A stretch of DNA of 64,000 nt from Neurospora intermedia (lineage: Eukaryota; Ascomycota; Sordariomycetes; Sordariales; Sordariaceae): the NCBI GenBank assembly GCA_037102815.1, contig BTPP01000003.1:744001-808000 (forward strand), written 5' to 3'. Both the position numbers and the translations under genes were made by a program. Below the pieces are notes generated by a model that searched no databases, was not told where the DNA came from, and saw only the letters and a program-made list of their open reading frames with translations. Below, piece by piece: positions 45,552 to 57,970 of this stretch (position 1 is the stretch's first letter; every line of letters starts with the position of its first letter).

Positions 45552-48500
45552 CTATACAGCCTGGCTATAGTTAACACCCATATGCCTCCTTGCCCCGTAC
45601 TTCCACCATTTTCTCAGCTCATCAGCAAAGAATACCGTGCTACATAGCAACACCAGGTACACCAAATCAAGGAGTCCGAGCGCCTCGGTCTGGAACACCT
45701 CCTGCAGCCAGGGGAAGTAAATAACAAGCAACTGCCCTGCCAAGCTGAGCGAGACGGCCCAGTTGAAAAGCGTATTCGAGAACAGACCAATTTCGCCGCG
45801 GAGGATGGACTTAGACTCCGAGCGGCAGGCCAGGGCGTTAAACATATCGAAGAGGACGAAGCAGGTGAAGGTCATGGTAGTGTCGCGACGGGTGACCTGT
45901 CCGTCCCCGAGCATTTCGTGCTTGTAAACCAGCATTGTACCGACCATAATGATGAAAGCTTGGGTAAGCACACGGGCAATGAGAGGGTTGGTGAGAACTG
46001 CATCGCCTCTGCGGCGGGGAGGACGGTTCATGACGTCCTTATCGACAGACTCGACACCAAGAGACTGTGCAGGAGGGCCGTCCATAATGATGTCTGGAAA
46101 GAGGCAGTTAGCAGAGGTCGATAGAATGCAAGATGGAGGGGGAGTCTTACTAATCCAAAGAATTTGCATGGCATTGAGAGGTGACTTGTAACCCAAGCAA
46201 GTGCAGAGAAGCACAAGAGACAACCCAGCAGCGCTTGTGCTAAGCTGGAACGTCAAGAAGTTCTGGATGTTGTTGAAGATGGCCTTGCCCTCTTCGATGG
46301 CGTGAAGAATTGTAGAAAAGTCGTCGTCGGTCAGGATCATGTCGGCCGCCTCCTTGGCAACATCGGTTCCATGCTTGCCCATGGCAATGCCGATATCAGC
46401 CTTCTTGAGAGCAGGTGCGTCGTTGACTCCGTCACCCGTCATGGCAACAATATCGCCACGGGACTGAAGAGCCTTGACAATCTTGAGCTTGTGATCGGGG
46501 TTCGTGCGAGCGAAGATGGTGGTATGATCCATGGCCGCAGCCAGCTCTTCATCTGTCATGGCATCGATCTCATCTCCACGTAGAACAGATCTGACGCCTG
46601 ATGTGTTGGCTGCACCCACAGCCGGTGTAGTAACACTCATACCGAGCTGTTTTCCAATCGCAACGGCCGTAGTCTCAGCATCACCCGTGATCATGATCAC
46701 CTTAACAGAGCCACGCATCAACTTCCTAATAGACCTCGAAACGCCGGGACGGGGCGGGTCGCTCATGCCAACCAAACCAGCAAAGGTGAGGCCCCTGTAC
46801 TGTTCTTCGACAGTGCTCGTGGCAGGCGACTTGTTCTTGGCGGGTTTGGTGACAGGACCGCTGGCAAAGGCCAAAACACGTAGACCTCGCGAGGCCATCT
46901 TCTCGGCGGCGTCGATCGCTTCCTGACGTCTGTTGGTATCCATAACAAACTCCCGGCCATCCTTGGAAAGATAGGTATCGCAGGCGTCAAGGACCTTGTC
47001 GATAGAACCCTTGATGTAGGCAAATTCCTTGTCCGATTTACCACCTTCCGAGCCGATAGTAACACCCATCCACTTGCGTTCGGAGCTAAAGGGGGTCTCG
47101 CTCACGCGAGGTCCAATGGAATCGCGAACATCGTGTTCCTTGAAGCGATCAAGCAAGTCGAGCATGGCAATGTCTGTAGGCTGGCCGACCCAGCGAGTAT
47201 ACGTGGAAGGGGCATTCTTTCCTTGAGTAGAGGAGAGAACGGCGCGGGCCCCAGCACCATTTTCGGTGTACTGCATAGCAAGGCGGGCATTGTTGGCGAT
47301 ATTACCAATACGGAGGATTCTAAGCATGGCGGGGTCGGGTTTGGTCTCGGTAGCTTCATCATCGGAATCCACGTCCAAAGCGTCGTCGGTACCGAAAAAC
47401 CACATCTTGACAGTAGTCATGTGGTTTGTGGTCAAGGTTCCTAGTCACAGTTAGTTTTGAGTCGTCTTTTGTGAAGTCTTTTTGAGACATACCGGTCTTG
47501 TCTGAGCAAACAACATTGACAGATCCTAGAGTCTCAACCTTGGGCATCTTGCGCACGATGGCGTTATGCTTTGCCATGCGGTGCACTCCCAAAGCCAAAG
47601 TAACAGTGACAATGATGGGTAGGCCCTCGGGAATAGCCGCGACCGCTAAAGAAATGGAGATGGTGAATATTTCGAGTAGCTTCTTTCCTTGCAGCCACCC
47701 AACGAGGGAGATTATGCCGATAATGACAAAAGACATTTTGCTGAGCTGAGAGCCGAGATCGTCCATCGACAGTTGCAGAGGCGAGCGAGGGCTTTCGGTT
47801 CCAGATACACTAGTCGCAATGGTACCAAAGTGTGTGTTTCCTCCAGTAGCAAAGACAACCCCTTGCCCATATCCAGACTTCACCAGTGTGCCCATGTATA
47901 CAACGTTGGTCGAGTTATCTTTGTCGGCGGCAGGACCGGTGGCTCCATGACGAGTTCGGGCTTCGGCAACAATTCTGACAGGCTCATTTTCTCCAGTAAG
48001 GTTGGAAGCATCGACTGTCAAATCTGTTGCCTTGGTAACTCGGACATCGGCAGGTATGCGATCACCGGTAGTAAACAAAACCAGATCTCCAGGCACCAGT
48101 TGCGCAGCCATGACCTTGGACGATTTCGCATCCAGAACATCCTCAGGTGGTGTGACCGAACCAGCAACATCACCAATGTCGGACAAATCATCACCATCAG
48201 CCGGTTTGGCCCCCGTATGTTTTCGTACCAGGTGCGCATGGTTAGGAACCAAATGGTTGAGTGCCTCAATGGACTTTTCGGAACGATATTCCTGAACAAA
48301 GCCCACGCTCACAACGATGGTAACCGCAACCGAAATGCTGACGGCATCATCGACGTTTCCAACAAGTATAGACGCACCGGCAGAGGCGAGGAGAAGGAGG
48401 ATCAAAGGCTCTTGGAACTGCTTGACGAATCGCAGCCAAAGGGGCTCGGGAGGATCGTGTGGGATCTCGTTCGGCCCGTAATCGTGTAGTCTCGAGAGGG

Positions 48501-48806
48501 CTTCAGCGGGAGTCAAGCCATGGGTCAGAGAGGTGTCGAGGTGGGTAGCGGCTTCGGCGGGGGTCATGTAGGAGAAGTCGTCAGCCACGCCCTGTTTGCT
48601 CGTCTGTCAGCGTCCCGGACTTTCACGATGGCGTGGGGCTTGCAGCCTACTCTTGATTCAGCAGAGGTAATGCGGTGTCGCGGTGTGTTACAGCCAGACC
48701 GCGACTGCTCGATTTCCTCGGGGGTCGCAAAGGTGCCCTGGCCGGGGGATTTTTGGTAGAAGGGAAGAACATCGTCATTGTCCTTCCACGCGCCGAGTCG
48801 GTCCAT
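45552..48806 (-). CDS. PMR1: Golgi Ca2+/Mn2+-transporting P-type ATPase (SPCA)
   Basis: Minus-strand exons 48651-48806, 47493-48591, 46151-47440 and 45552-46093; 3087 nt, 1028 residues. The first exon ([17 protein letters not shown]) is a cytosolic N-terminal extension; exon 2 starts [16 protein letters not shown]2A-ATPase landmarks: [19 protein letters not shown] typical of SPCA pumps, actuator LTGENEP (about 250), phosphorylation site CSDKTGTLTTN (Asp416), KGSIDKVL nucleotide site (about 562), [22 protein letters not shown] (about 750), and M6 signature [19 protein letters not shown] rebuilt across intron 3. At least eight hydrophobic segments are visible. PMR1 loads the Golgi with Ca2+ and Mn2+, needed for glycosylation and secretion. 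Introns are 59, 52 and 57 nt. The exon-1 start is supported by phase and by the acceptor CAAACAG at 48592. Confidence 0.95.
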
Positions 48807-50277
48807 GATGGCGGAAACGGTTGTCGCCCGTGAGAGCTATGAAGAAGGCGGAAGAGAAGACGTGAAATGCGGAAGTCAACAAGGCCCGGGCGCAAAGGGG
48901 CCCGAAAGGGATACGAAATCCAAGCCGAACGTCATGCACGGCTGCAGCGGCAGCACCCACTCGCAGACGGTGGTCAGGGTCGAGGAATAAGGAGCGTCCG
49001 AAGGGTTGGGCGATAGGGAAAAAGGGCGGTTTACAACTAACACAGGCGAACAGAAAAGACGATCATGGCGGGGCCCTGAGAGAGTTGGAGACCGAAAGAT
49101 TTTGGAAACGACGTACGGGATGGACTAGCTGGTATTATATTGATTGCAAGTATGCCTCCGGGCTTGTACACTAATCGGCACGTATGGGGTTCCCTTTTGC
49201 TGGATGGAGCTCGATCGAGGATCCAGACTCTCCAATTATCTAGACCAAGCCGATGAGGTGGCGGGTACGTACTCTTTGGCACCGCCCTGGACGCACTGCA
49301 CTAGGGGAGACGTGGAAGAGTGGGCGAACACTGCCGGTTCGAAGTGGTCATCCAAATGTCTCGGTACCCCACGACAGCGGCGCTTTGACCTTTCCTCCTG
49401 CTTGCTAAACTGTTTGCGGAGAAGCCCGCGCGGCTGGAAAGGGGCAACATTAAACAACAAGATTGGGATCTGGAAGCCTTTATAAAGGAGTTCCCGTCTG
49501 GATGTTGCGAGTAGCGGTACTAGCAGCTTGCGCCTCTTTGTTCCACTTGCGTACAAGAGGGAGTTTCTCCTCAAGATAGGTACCTTTTTGGATGAGATAC
49601 CTACTATCTGCTGGATGGATATCGAGCCCGCCGGTGCACCGGGCAGACATGCATATGATGCTTGCCATAGAGGCAGCATGCACTCTCATCGAGCTTCGTC
49701 CCTTTCCTTGCTGCATACTAGTACCCGGGTATGCTTTCACATCAGTACACTACATTTGCCTATACTTCCAATATAGTGTACGACAGCTGGCGATATTTTC
49801 ATGATGTAAGACGCTTGTCGCAGCTGGTACTCCCACCGTCCCTCGCTGCTCCACGGTTGATCCTCAAATTTGGGCATTTTCGAAAGCCGAACGATCGGCA
49901 GACAACGAATCCCCCTTTCACCAAAGTCAGGCATGGTGAGCTGGTGCGCAGTAGTGTAGTTGAGGTGACGAATACCTGGCCGGGGTGTACCATACCGAAG
50001 CTGGATCCCCTGCAGTGTATTATGCAGTATGCCTTTCCCCAGTTTTAGCTACAACTACTATAGAGGACTAGAGGTACGTACCCCCCATTCAGGCACGCCG
50101 TTTTACCACGAACTACAGTCATCTTTCAGAACTGAATACCTTCAGCAGGTTTAAAAAAATTAAAAGCCAAAGTCTGGCCAATAAAATGGGTCGACTTGAG
50201 TGGACGGTTGGAGAGATTTCTTGACGTCGATGGCGTGCATACCTTGGCTCCTTGGTGGTTCCTAACATTATTACCTA
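48807..50277. other. Upstream region of PMR1
   Basis: PMR1 promoter and leader at the left. No coding frame, RNA gene or repeat was recognised up to the TIR element at 50278. Confidence 0.5.
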
Positions 50278-50467
50278 CAGTAATGTGCCCTGTTAATGCA
50301 AGGCCCCCCTTATGCAAACACATACAAACTGGCCCATTAGATGCAAACGATTTCTGTGCCCGGATTCCCAGTTTTGTATGTGAGTGAGGTACCCCTTAAT
50401 GCAAAAGCCCTCTTAATGCAAAAGCTTTGAGTGCCGGAATTAGTTGCATTAACAGGGCACCTTACTG
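50278..50467. mobile_element. MITE-like TIR element, copy 3 (short form)
   Basis: A 190-bp element with near-perfect inverted repeats: left CAGTAATGTGCCCTGTTAAT, right reading inward CAGTAAGGTGCCCTGTTAAT, both followed by GCAA, and TA flanks at 50276-50277 and 50468-50469. The ends match copy 1 except for two or three bases. The interior is different and shorter but contains two direct CTTAATGCAAAAG repeats (about 50396-50425), i.e. repeated terminal-repeat fragments. No coding capacity. It lies in the promoter-side region of RAD21, about 820 bp from its start codon. Confidence 0.82.
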
Positions 50468-51289
50468 TATACTGCAGTACGTAGTAAGTTGCCCTGTTCC
50501 GAAAGTCGAACAGTGAGTGAGATTCAGGTGTTATCAAGCCACTTCAAAACTGACCGTTTCCAAACGTGGCTGGTGAAACGGTTTCCTAGGACACCACTGA
50601 GCCCAGCCTCTCAAATTTGGTAGCGGCGTCGGAATTTTGTTATGCATCCACTCCGTCGCTCGCCCGCAAGTGCACTGCCCAGAACCGGACCCCGGTCTCA
50701 ACCAGGTCGTCCAAACATGGCCCGTCCGTCAGAACCTAGAGCTTAGGTCGCTGCCGCTCTTGTGACAGATCCCCTCTTCTTCTCTTACATTATTCAGCCC
50801 GACAGACAACAACACTAGCTTCATCATCGCCATCCAACCCTGCTGGTCGTCGCATCACAATCGCGTCCTTCGCGTTCGGTGCCTAAGACCGTTGCTGTGC
50901 GATTCTTCGACAATTGACCCGAATGCGCTTTCTCTTTGCTGCCGCTGCACATGTGTACGAGTAGCACCCACGGCCCTCCGCTTGCAGTTTGTAATTTTAA
51001 CGCGCCATTCCCTGCTGCTTTGCTGAGCTTTGGTTCCTGACGGAACGACGCGCTCTCGCTTGCCGTGTCCACACTACCCACTTCACCACCGCCACACTTA
51101 CTATCATCAACACCACTGCACCACTGCACCACACCACCGCCTATCTGGGTGTCGCGAAAAACCACGAGCAGCAACCGACGACGCACTGCTGCGCCATAGC
51201 TCGGTCGCTTATCAATACCGACCTCGTCGCCAATTTGTCTCGTATACTTGCTGTTCCATTGCTACACCTAACAGCAAACTCTCGTCGCC
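50468..51289. other. RAD21 promoter and leader
   Basis: About 820 bp between the TIR element and the RAD21 ATG. The last part is C/A-rich (CACCACTGCACCAC-type sequence at 51090-51140), as in fungal leaders. No other feature. Confidence 0.5.
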
Positions 51290-53318
51290 ATGTTTTGGTC
51301 GGGCACCCTCCTCAGTGCCACCGGGCCATTGGCGAAAGCCTGGCTCTCGGCCAACCAAGAGCGCAAAGTCTCCAAAGTGCAGATTCTGCAGCACAACCTC
51401 CAAGACAGTGTTGATGCCATCATTGCCCCTAACGATGCACCGCTGGCCCTTCGGCTGAGCGGTCAGCTGCTTCTCGGTGTCGTTCGCATTTATAGTCGCA
51501 AGGCGAGGTACCTCCTCGATGACTGTAATGAAGCCTTGATGAAGATCAAGATGGTATGCCTAGTTTGTCTTGCTTGGGTTCCGCTCGCCTACTAACTCGT
51601 CACAGGCCTTCCGATCTACCGGAAACCACGATATTCCCACTAACCTACATGTTCAAAACAGTGAATCTCTCATGCTTCCCGATCAGATCACGCCATACGA
51701 TAACCTCGATCTACTACCACCCCCGAGCGCCGACTATTTGGCGTCACAGATCGAAGAGGTTACTGGCGCTCCTATCATGGCTCGCAAGGTGCAAGTCCGT
51801 GCGAGTCAGCGCGATATCAACCTCCAGGAAGACTTCAACAACAGTCAGTTTCTGAACAACACCATGATCGACGAGGAAGAGCTTGCCCTCGCAAACAACG
51901 ACGACCTCGGCTTGGAATTGGACTTCGGTATGGATATTGACGAGAGGCCAAGCAAGTTTATGGACACGACGATCGAAATGGGCAGAGACGCGCCTAATGC
52001 TAGAGCCGTTGAGGACGACATTTTTAGCGAGTTGAGTGCTGGACCCGGGAAGCAGCGCGGGACCCGCGAGCCGTCACTAGGACTTGATTTGGACTACGGC
52101 GATGGCGTCCGGATCGCCGATGATGAGGGAGATATTCAAATGGGCGATGACGACCTCCAGTTCAACGTCGCGGACCACTCCGAAATTCCCGAAGGCCTTT
52201 CGACCCCAGGTGCTCCGGATATGGCTCGTGCTCGCATCTCCGAGTCTCCCTTGTCGGACATTGATGACGAATTTGCCAAGGAGGTTGAGATGGAATACAG
52301 CCGCCACAACAACTCGGATATGTACGAACCCGGCGAGGATCCAACTGCAAGCACGATAATTGCACCCCAGAGGTCGAAGAAGAGAAAGCTTCTTCAGCCT
52401 GATGAGCAGACCATGCTCTCAAATGCCCAAATCAAGGAGCAGCAGTCGAAGCGCGACAACATCCTCAAGCCGCAGTCTTTCGGTACCCAAGATCCCTACC
52501 TGATGGCTTTGCTCGACTTGCAAAAGAACGGAGCGTTTGTCAGCAGTGTTCTCCTCGAGAACCGGAGTGATAGCTGGGCTGACGAACTTTCGGACATGTT
52601 GTCTCTTAGCACTTTCCGCCCCTTTGATCTGAAGAGGAAGCGGGATAGTGCGATTGCTGACATGGAGGTGGATGACGAGGACAGCACGCGCAAGTCGCCC
52701 CGCCTCGAGCTTCCCGATGACGAATCTACGGTTGTCGGCCGTGCGGAGAGTATCAACGGCAATCAGAGTGAGACGGCCGAAGGCACGGAGATTGAACTAG
52801 CTGCAAACGACGATGGCGCCGTCTTCCATGATGAGGACCAGGAGCGACCTGGCTCAAGGAATGCCAACAGCCCGGTCCCCAATTTTGACGAGACCATTGC
52901 CCCCATTGTGCATCCCGCCGACAGCGGTCCGGTTTCGATCGGGACCAAGCACGCGGTCCACATTCTCCGCGATCTCTTCGGCGCTGAGGCCGCTAACAAC
53001 GCCGATAAGCGCAAGAAGACCGCTGTTGTGTTCCAGGATCTTTTGCCCGAGGGCAGGACGTCCAAGGCCGATGCCACCAAGATGTTTTTTGAGTGCCTGG
53101 TGCTTGCGACCAAGGACGCCATCAAGGTCGAGCAGAAAGAGGGCGCGCTTGGCGGTCACATCCGTATCCGCGGCAAGCGCGGTCTCTGGGGTGACTGGGC
53201 TGAGCGCGAGGCTGGTGGTGAGATGGCTCAACAGTCCCAGCAACAACAGCCTATCAACCCCGACGAGCCCCAGCCTTCGATCGAGACCGCTGCTCAGCCG
53301 ATCGAGGCCTCGGCTTAA
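51290..53318 (+). CDS. RAD21: Cohesin kleisin subunit Rad21/Scc1
   Basis: Exons 51290-51553 and 51606-53318 give 1977 nt, 658 residues. The N-terminal Rad21/Rec8 domain (1 to about 110) is plain: MFWSGTLLSATGPLAKAWLSANQERKVSK interrupted by variable residues, then ALRLSGQLLLGVVRIYSRK, RYLLDDCNEALMKIKMAFR, and PDQITPYDNLDLLPPP. The long acidic linker holds the usual SMC/SA-binding and separase-cut region. The C-terminal winged helix (about 560-640) has TAVVFQDLLPEGRTSK and FFECLVLATKDAIKV; a Gln/Pro-rich tail follows. The protein closes the Smc1-Smc3 ring and is cut by separase at anaphase. It is the mitotic form rather than Rec8, judged by the YSRK/YLLDDCNEA block. The single 52-nt intron has a consensus TACTAAC branch site. 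No spliced leader exon is needed. Confidence 0.94.
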
Positions 53319-54408
53319 ATCCCAAACTTTGTAGAGTTGGTGTCGGTTTTGTCAAAGGTTTATGACCAACTTTTGACGCACATACCCTGTGAAAAAAAAA
53401 AAAAAAAAAACATCATTTGCCTTGATGTGGTGGTTACGATATCACTTTGTCAAGTCTAGTTGGTCAGTCATGGAGGGGGAAGAGGAAGAGGAAGAGGAGG
53501 ATGAGAGTACGAGAACGGAGAGGAAGCAGCGGGGCGGCTATTCTGTATTTCACTTTTTGTCTTTTGATGTCTTTCCTTTATACTTTTTGGTTCATCGTGT
53601 CGATTGTCTCTCTTCGTCTGGCATTTTATATCTCTCTTGTTTGGTCGCTGTCGTCAACAGCGACTAAGTGGCGTTTGTGGCGCTTCCGGATTTTTTTTTC
53701 TTTTTCACACTGGAAACATTCCATCGTGATTACTTTATCTTCACCGGTCTGAAATGATACTCTTTGAGTTGTGTCTTGCTGGGTTCCGCCTTGCTGTTTT
53801 GGTTATGTGTCTGGAAAAGTTGGAGAGAGCGAGAGCGTACAGTTCAGATGGATCAAGCAGGAACGAATGATGGATGGTACGATAGTTTCATGCCTTGTAT
53901 GAAAAGCAGAAGGAAGGGAACATTGAATGAAATCATCATGGCCAAAAACGCTTTGGGATGGAAGGCCCGTGTCACGCTGTGTTTGTGTTGTGACTGCACC
54001 CACTGGCATTATGGAAAATTTCCATATTATCGAAGCAGACGACTACTATCCAGTCGTAGGCTATGAATTGCAACTGTCAAATTAATTGGTTTCGGGATCA
54101 TCGAAACGGACACCTGAGGCGTAGCTATGAATCGAGGACAAAAGCCGTAATATGTGAAGTTTGAGATAAAGAGACGTCTCTGGTGAAAATCACATCCTTC
54201 TTGTGATTCGGGCCCTCCATTTGCTTCCATCAAGGGCATCTGACTCCAGCATTGCTTTCTTCCCTCTTCTGAGGTCGTTCCCTACCCAAAAATATAATAC
54301 GAGCCCACTTCGTCTTACCGACAAGCGGCACCCTCGGTGTTCCCTAAGGTGTAGAACTACCTCTTTTTTGCACCAGCCCGTACACTCGGGGGCTAGAAAG
54401 TCGAGAAG

Positions 54409-54443
<35 letters not shown>

Positions 54444-54916
54444 AAAAAAAAAAAAAAAAAAAAAAAAAAGGAAAAAAAACCAAGAAGTATGGTGCTTCGT
54501 TCATCAAGTTAGGTAGTAAGGAAAGAGTAAGAACGGCGACATTAGCAATTAATCGTCGAAGCACGAAGCGCACTACACTTAAGCTAGAGGGGAGAGGATA
54601 GAAAAAGAACATGCAACACCTTTCTTCGAGCTATCAACGGCATCCAACCTCGAAAAAAAGCCGCAAAGCAAAACATATTTCCGAGCTCCTGAGAGTGTAT
54701 CAATATCCAGTCATCCATCGTTAAGAGGTAGAAGTTCATTTTCCAACATCCGAGGAGTTCTTCCATTATTGTTGCCAAACGTCTCGCCACTCAACAACCA
54801 AGGAATCAAAATCACAATTACCACCCACCACCCACCACCCACCACCCAGCCAACCTCATATAGTCGTATACCCACCTATGGACTCATCATGATCACCAAA
54901 ACGAAAAAGCCGCTTC
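53319..54916. other. Convergent 3' spacer with long A tracts
   Basis: Between RAD21 and DPP5 3' ends. It holds A runs at about 53391-53410 and 54409-54479, a GAGGAA repeat at 53468-53500 and a (CCACCCA)n stretch at 54821-54850. No supportable gene. Confidence 0.6.
54409..54479 (+). repeat. Interrupted poly-A tract, about 70 bp
   Basis: A34, one C, A26, GG, A8. On the minus strand this is a T tract within a 3' spacer. Length is likely variable between isolates. There is no coding remnant beside it to call it a retroposon tail. Confidence 0.85.
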
Positions 54917-57900
54917 CTACATCGTCTTTTGCCTCTTATCCTCCACAATGGCTATCTCCTTTACTCCCTGCGTCTCCTTCTCCACGCCCGAGTACTTGTT
55001 GATCCATGACAGGACTTGCTCATGCCAGACAAGACTATTCTCTGGCTTCAGAACCCACTTTTTTGTTTTTTGTTTTCGGTCGCCGTTGGTTAGCATTAAC
55101 GATTTAGTGTGCTGGGTTTGTAATCCCGTTGAGATTGAGAAATGAGCTGTGGGAGGTGAGGGAAAGGTACTTGGGGGTAAGCGATGGCAAAGCGCTTGCT
55201 TCACTTGCTTCATAACTCCAGGCTTCTTGAGCACGTTGTAACGAGGAGGCGGAGGAGGCGGAGGAGGAAGAGGAAGTAGAGGAAGGAGAGGAGGAGGACT
55301 GGTAGACTAGTCGACTAATGGATTGGTGATCATTGCTTGATTTACAGCTCCTTGAGCGCGTAGTGACGACGAGGATGAGGACTGGTGGCCGCTGCTGGGA
55401 TTTTGAAGGATCTAGATCTTGCCATTAAATTATGGCAGTGACTGCCACTAGACTGCCACTACACGGAAGTTTCGATTGGGGATTTGTTTATAATAGATGT
55501 TGCTTACGTGGTTCTCATCGGGAAACATAACGAATTTGCTGGGAATCCCCTTGGACTGGAGAACGTTGAAGGGCGCGAGGCCTTCGGTTATGGGGAGACG
55601 ATAATCGAGTTCGCTGTGGATGATCTAATTCGAAGAGCATGTGTGGTTAGTATATGAGTGCCAGGCAGCCCCAAGAAAATGATGATGTTTGTTAAAGAGT
55701 TGAACTCACCAATTGCGGTGTGGCCCACTCGTTCACATGCTGAGCGGGATCCCACTTCTCGTATCCGGCGCGGTTATCGTAAATGGTTCCCTCGAAGTCG
55801 TGGATGGGGAAGAAAAGTTCCTCGGTGCTCCACTGATTCAGGGTGCTGAAGACACCGTCGTGACAGACGAGTGCCTTAAACTTGCGTCCGAGAGGGTGGC
55901 CTTGGATCCAATCTGTTTGCAACGAAACATTAGTACCCATCCACGGTCCTTCATCGCATTTAGACATATCCGGCGTAGCTCACTGATCATATAACCACCA
56001 TAACTAGCACCCAATGCGACCGCCCTGTCCGTATCTACGTACGGCATGTTCTCTTCGATATGCTCAAACGCTTTGACCAGATCCTCATACGGCCTGCCAC
56101 CCCACTGGCCCTTGATTCCATTCTGGAGAGCCATGCCATAACCCGTACTTCCTGTCGGGTTCGGGCTCACGACGACGTAGCCTTGCTCCGCAAAGACGGC
56201 CGGGTTCCAGCGGTTGCTCCATCCGTCTTGCCAGGCACCCTGGGGGCCACCGTGGATCAAGAAACAAAGGGGGTACTTTTTGTTTTCATCGAAATTCGAG
56301 GGGCGGACCACGAGCGCATGAACGTCGTAATCACCAGCCCCCTTGAATGTGATGTCGCCAATGCTCGACCTGGACAGACCGAACGTCTTCCCTTGCTTAG
56401 AGTTCGACGAGACGATATCGGTGGAGTTGGCGGATGGATCGACGATGCTGTAGCAGCTATTATCAACGAGAGAGGTACTAGTCACCAGGAGCTTTGACGA
56501 AGAGTCGGCCTCGCCGAGGAGTCTAATATCGTTGACGCTGCCGTCTGCGGTCTTGATTACCGAGGGAGTGTCCTTGGCATCAGCTGGGTTGGAAGGGACC
56601 TCCCATAGGTGGACACGGGCGTTCTTCTCGGCTGTCACATAGAGCGACTTGTCATCGGCGCTCCAGAGAATAGTTTCAGGACGATAGTCCCACGCTCCTT
56701 CGCCGTCATCCGTTGCGAAGAATTCCTCAGTCTTGCTCAGATCGCCAATATCAGGTAAAAGCATCAGACGGGGCTTGTCGGATTCATATTGCTTGCTGCG
56801 CATCCGGGTGAACGCCACCTTGCGACCGCAGTGTGAAAAGACCGGACTGTTGGTGTAGCCTTCTAGGCCAGGTGTCTCGACAATCTGGGGCGAAGGTGGC
56901 TGCTCCTCGGCGAAGGTCTTGAGGGGAACATAGTAAAGGTCGGTCTTGGTGTAGAGGGCAGGGTTGAGCTCGGGGTCCTTCGCGACAAATACCAATCCCG
57001 TGGGGCTGATATCAAAGTCACCAGTGCCTCCAAAGGGCGGTACTGGCGATTCAAGCTTCGACCCTGCCAGGGCGTTGACAAGACCGCTACCCGTCAGCGT
57101 AAAGCGACCGTTCTTCTTTTCCAACGCAGTATACCAAAGCGAGTTCTTGTCCTCTCCTAGCCACTCGTCCCAATGGCGGACAAAGAGACTGGTATAGACC
57201 TTGGCGCTGGAATATGGCTTCTTCGCCGTGGCGGGATTGGAGAGCTGTCCATCAGGGGTAGCGGAAGCGGAGCACACAAAAGCGACGGTGCCGTTCGTGA
57301 GCTCTTTGATCTTGATGTTCGAGATCCGGGCCTTGATCGTGGTGACCTCGTATGCTCTAGATGCCATGTTTAGCAAATTGTGAACTTGTTCATTATCGAA
57401 GGGTTCTCCTACTGAGATCCTGGGCGCGCGATCTTGTCCACCAAGACGGTGGTGTTGCCCTTCTCACCACTCTTGAGATAGAGGAACTCGTCGTCGCCAA
57501 TCCATGTCGGTTCGCTAGCGCTCAAGTCATCGACAAGGAGTGTTGACTGGCCAGATTCAATATCCAGAAGTCTGATCTGGGAAGTCTTCCTGTGTGTTTC
57601 GAACGAGTAGGTGGTCACCTTTGTGTCGTCAAGGCTCTGGTCAGCGACTGGACTTACACACAACCCCCACCCATCATTTCTCAGATTCACATGTAGTCCA
57701 TCCACATTTTTGTTATGTGTGACGCGAATCCATCTTGTACTCAACCCAACTTACTGTAAAGAGCGCCTTGGTGCCCTTGGCGTTGGGAACAGCTGGTGAA
57801 CGGCGTGGCGCTGTCAGCAGTACCTCGGGCGTGAACTTGGTAGCTGTAAGAGTCATGTTTGATACTGCTATTGATATATCAGAGGCATCGGCGCCAGCAA

Positions 57901-57970
57901 AGGCTGATATGAGAAAGATGCAAGAAAGCACCAAGTTCCAAAAAGGGTGAAGAAGTAATAACGACCACAT
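54917..57970 (-). CDS. DPP5: Secreted dipeptidyl peptidase 5 (S9C prolyl-oligopeptidase family)
   Basis: Six minus-strand exons: 57755-57970, 57413-57618, 55984-57356, 55710-55912, 55508-55624, 54917-55057; 2256 nt, 751 residues. The first ATG (57970) gives a signal peptide [20 protein letters not shown]; starting at the next Met (MTLTATKF) would lose it. An N-terminal beta-propeller begins [23 protein letters not shown], and a C-terminal alpha/beta-hydrolase domain contains [21 protein letters not shown], nucleophile GASYGGYM (Ser592), Asp in SELDYRLP (Asp673) and His in PDENHW (His705). These match Aspergillus DppV/DPP5, which releases X-Ala and similar dipeptides extracellularly. The C terminus [13 protein letters not shown] is also family-typical. 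Introns are 136, 56, 71, 85 and 450 nt; the last (55058-55507) is exceptional in length and carries a GGA-type simple repeat, yet uses a perfect TGCTAAC branch site. Confidence 0.92.
55240..55300 (+). repeat. GGA/GGC purine-rich simple repeat inside the DPP5 last intron
   Basis: A run of GAGGAGGCGGAGGAGGCGG-type sequence followed by GAGGAAGAGG units lies within the intron (CCTCCTCCGCC on the transcribed strand). It may have lengthened the intron by slippage. Confidence 0.75.

Noticed and set aside
47689-48489. 266-codon plus-strand frame opposite PMR1
   Set aside because: Antisense to the second PMR1 exon; no independent protein features.
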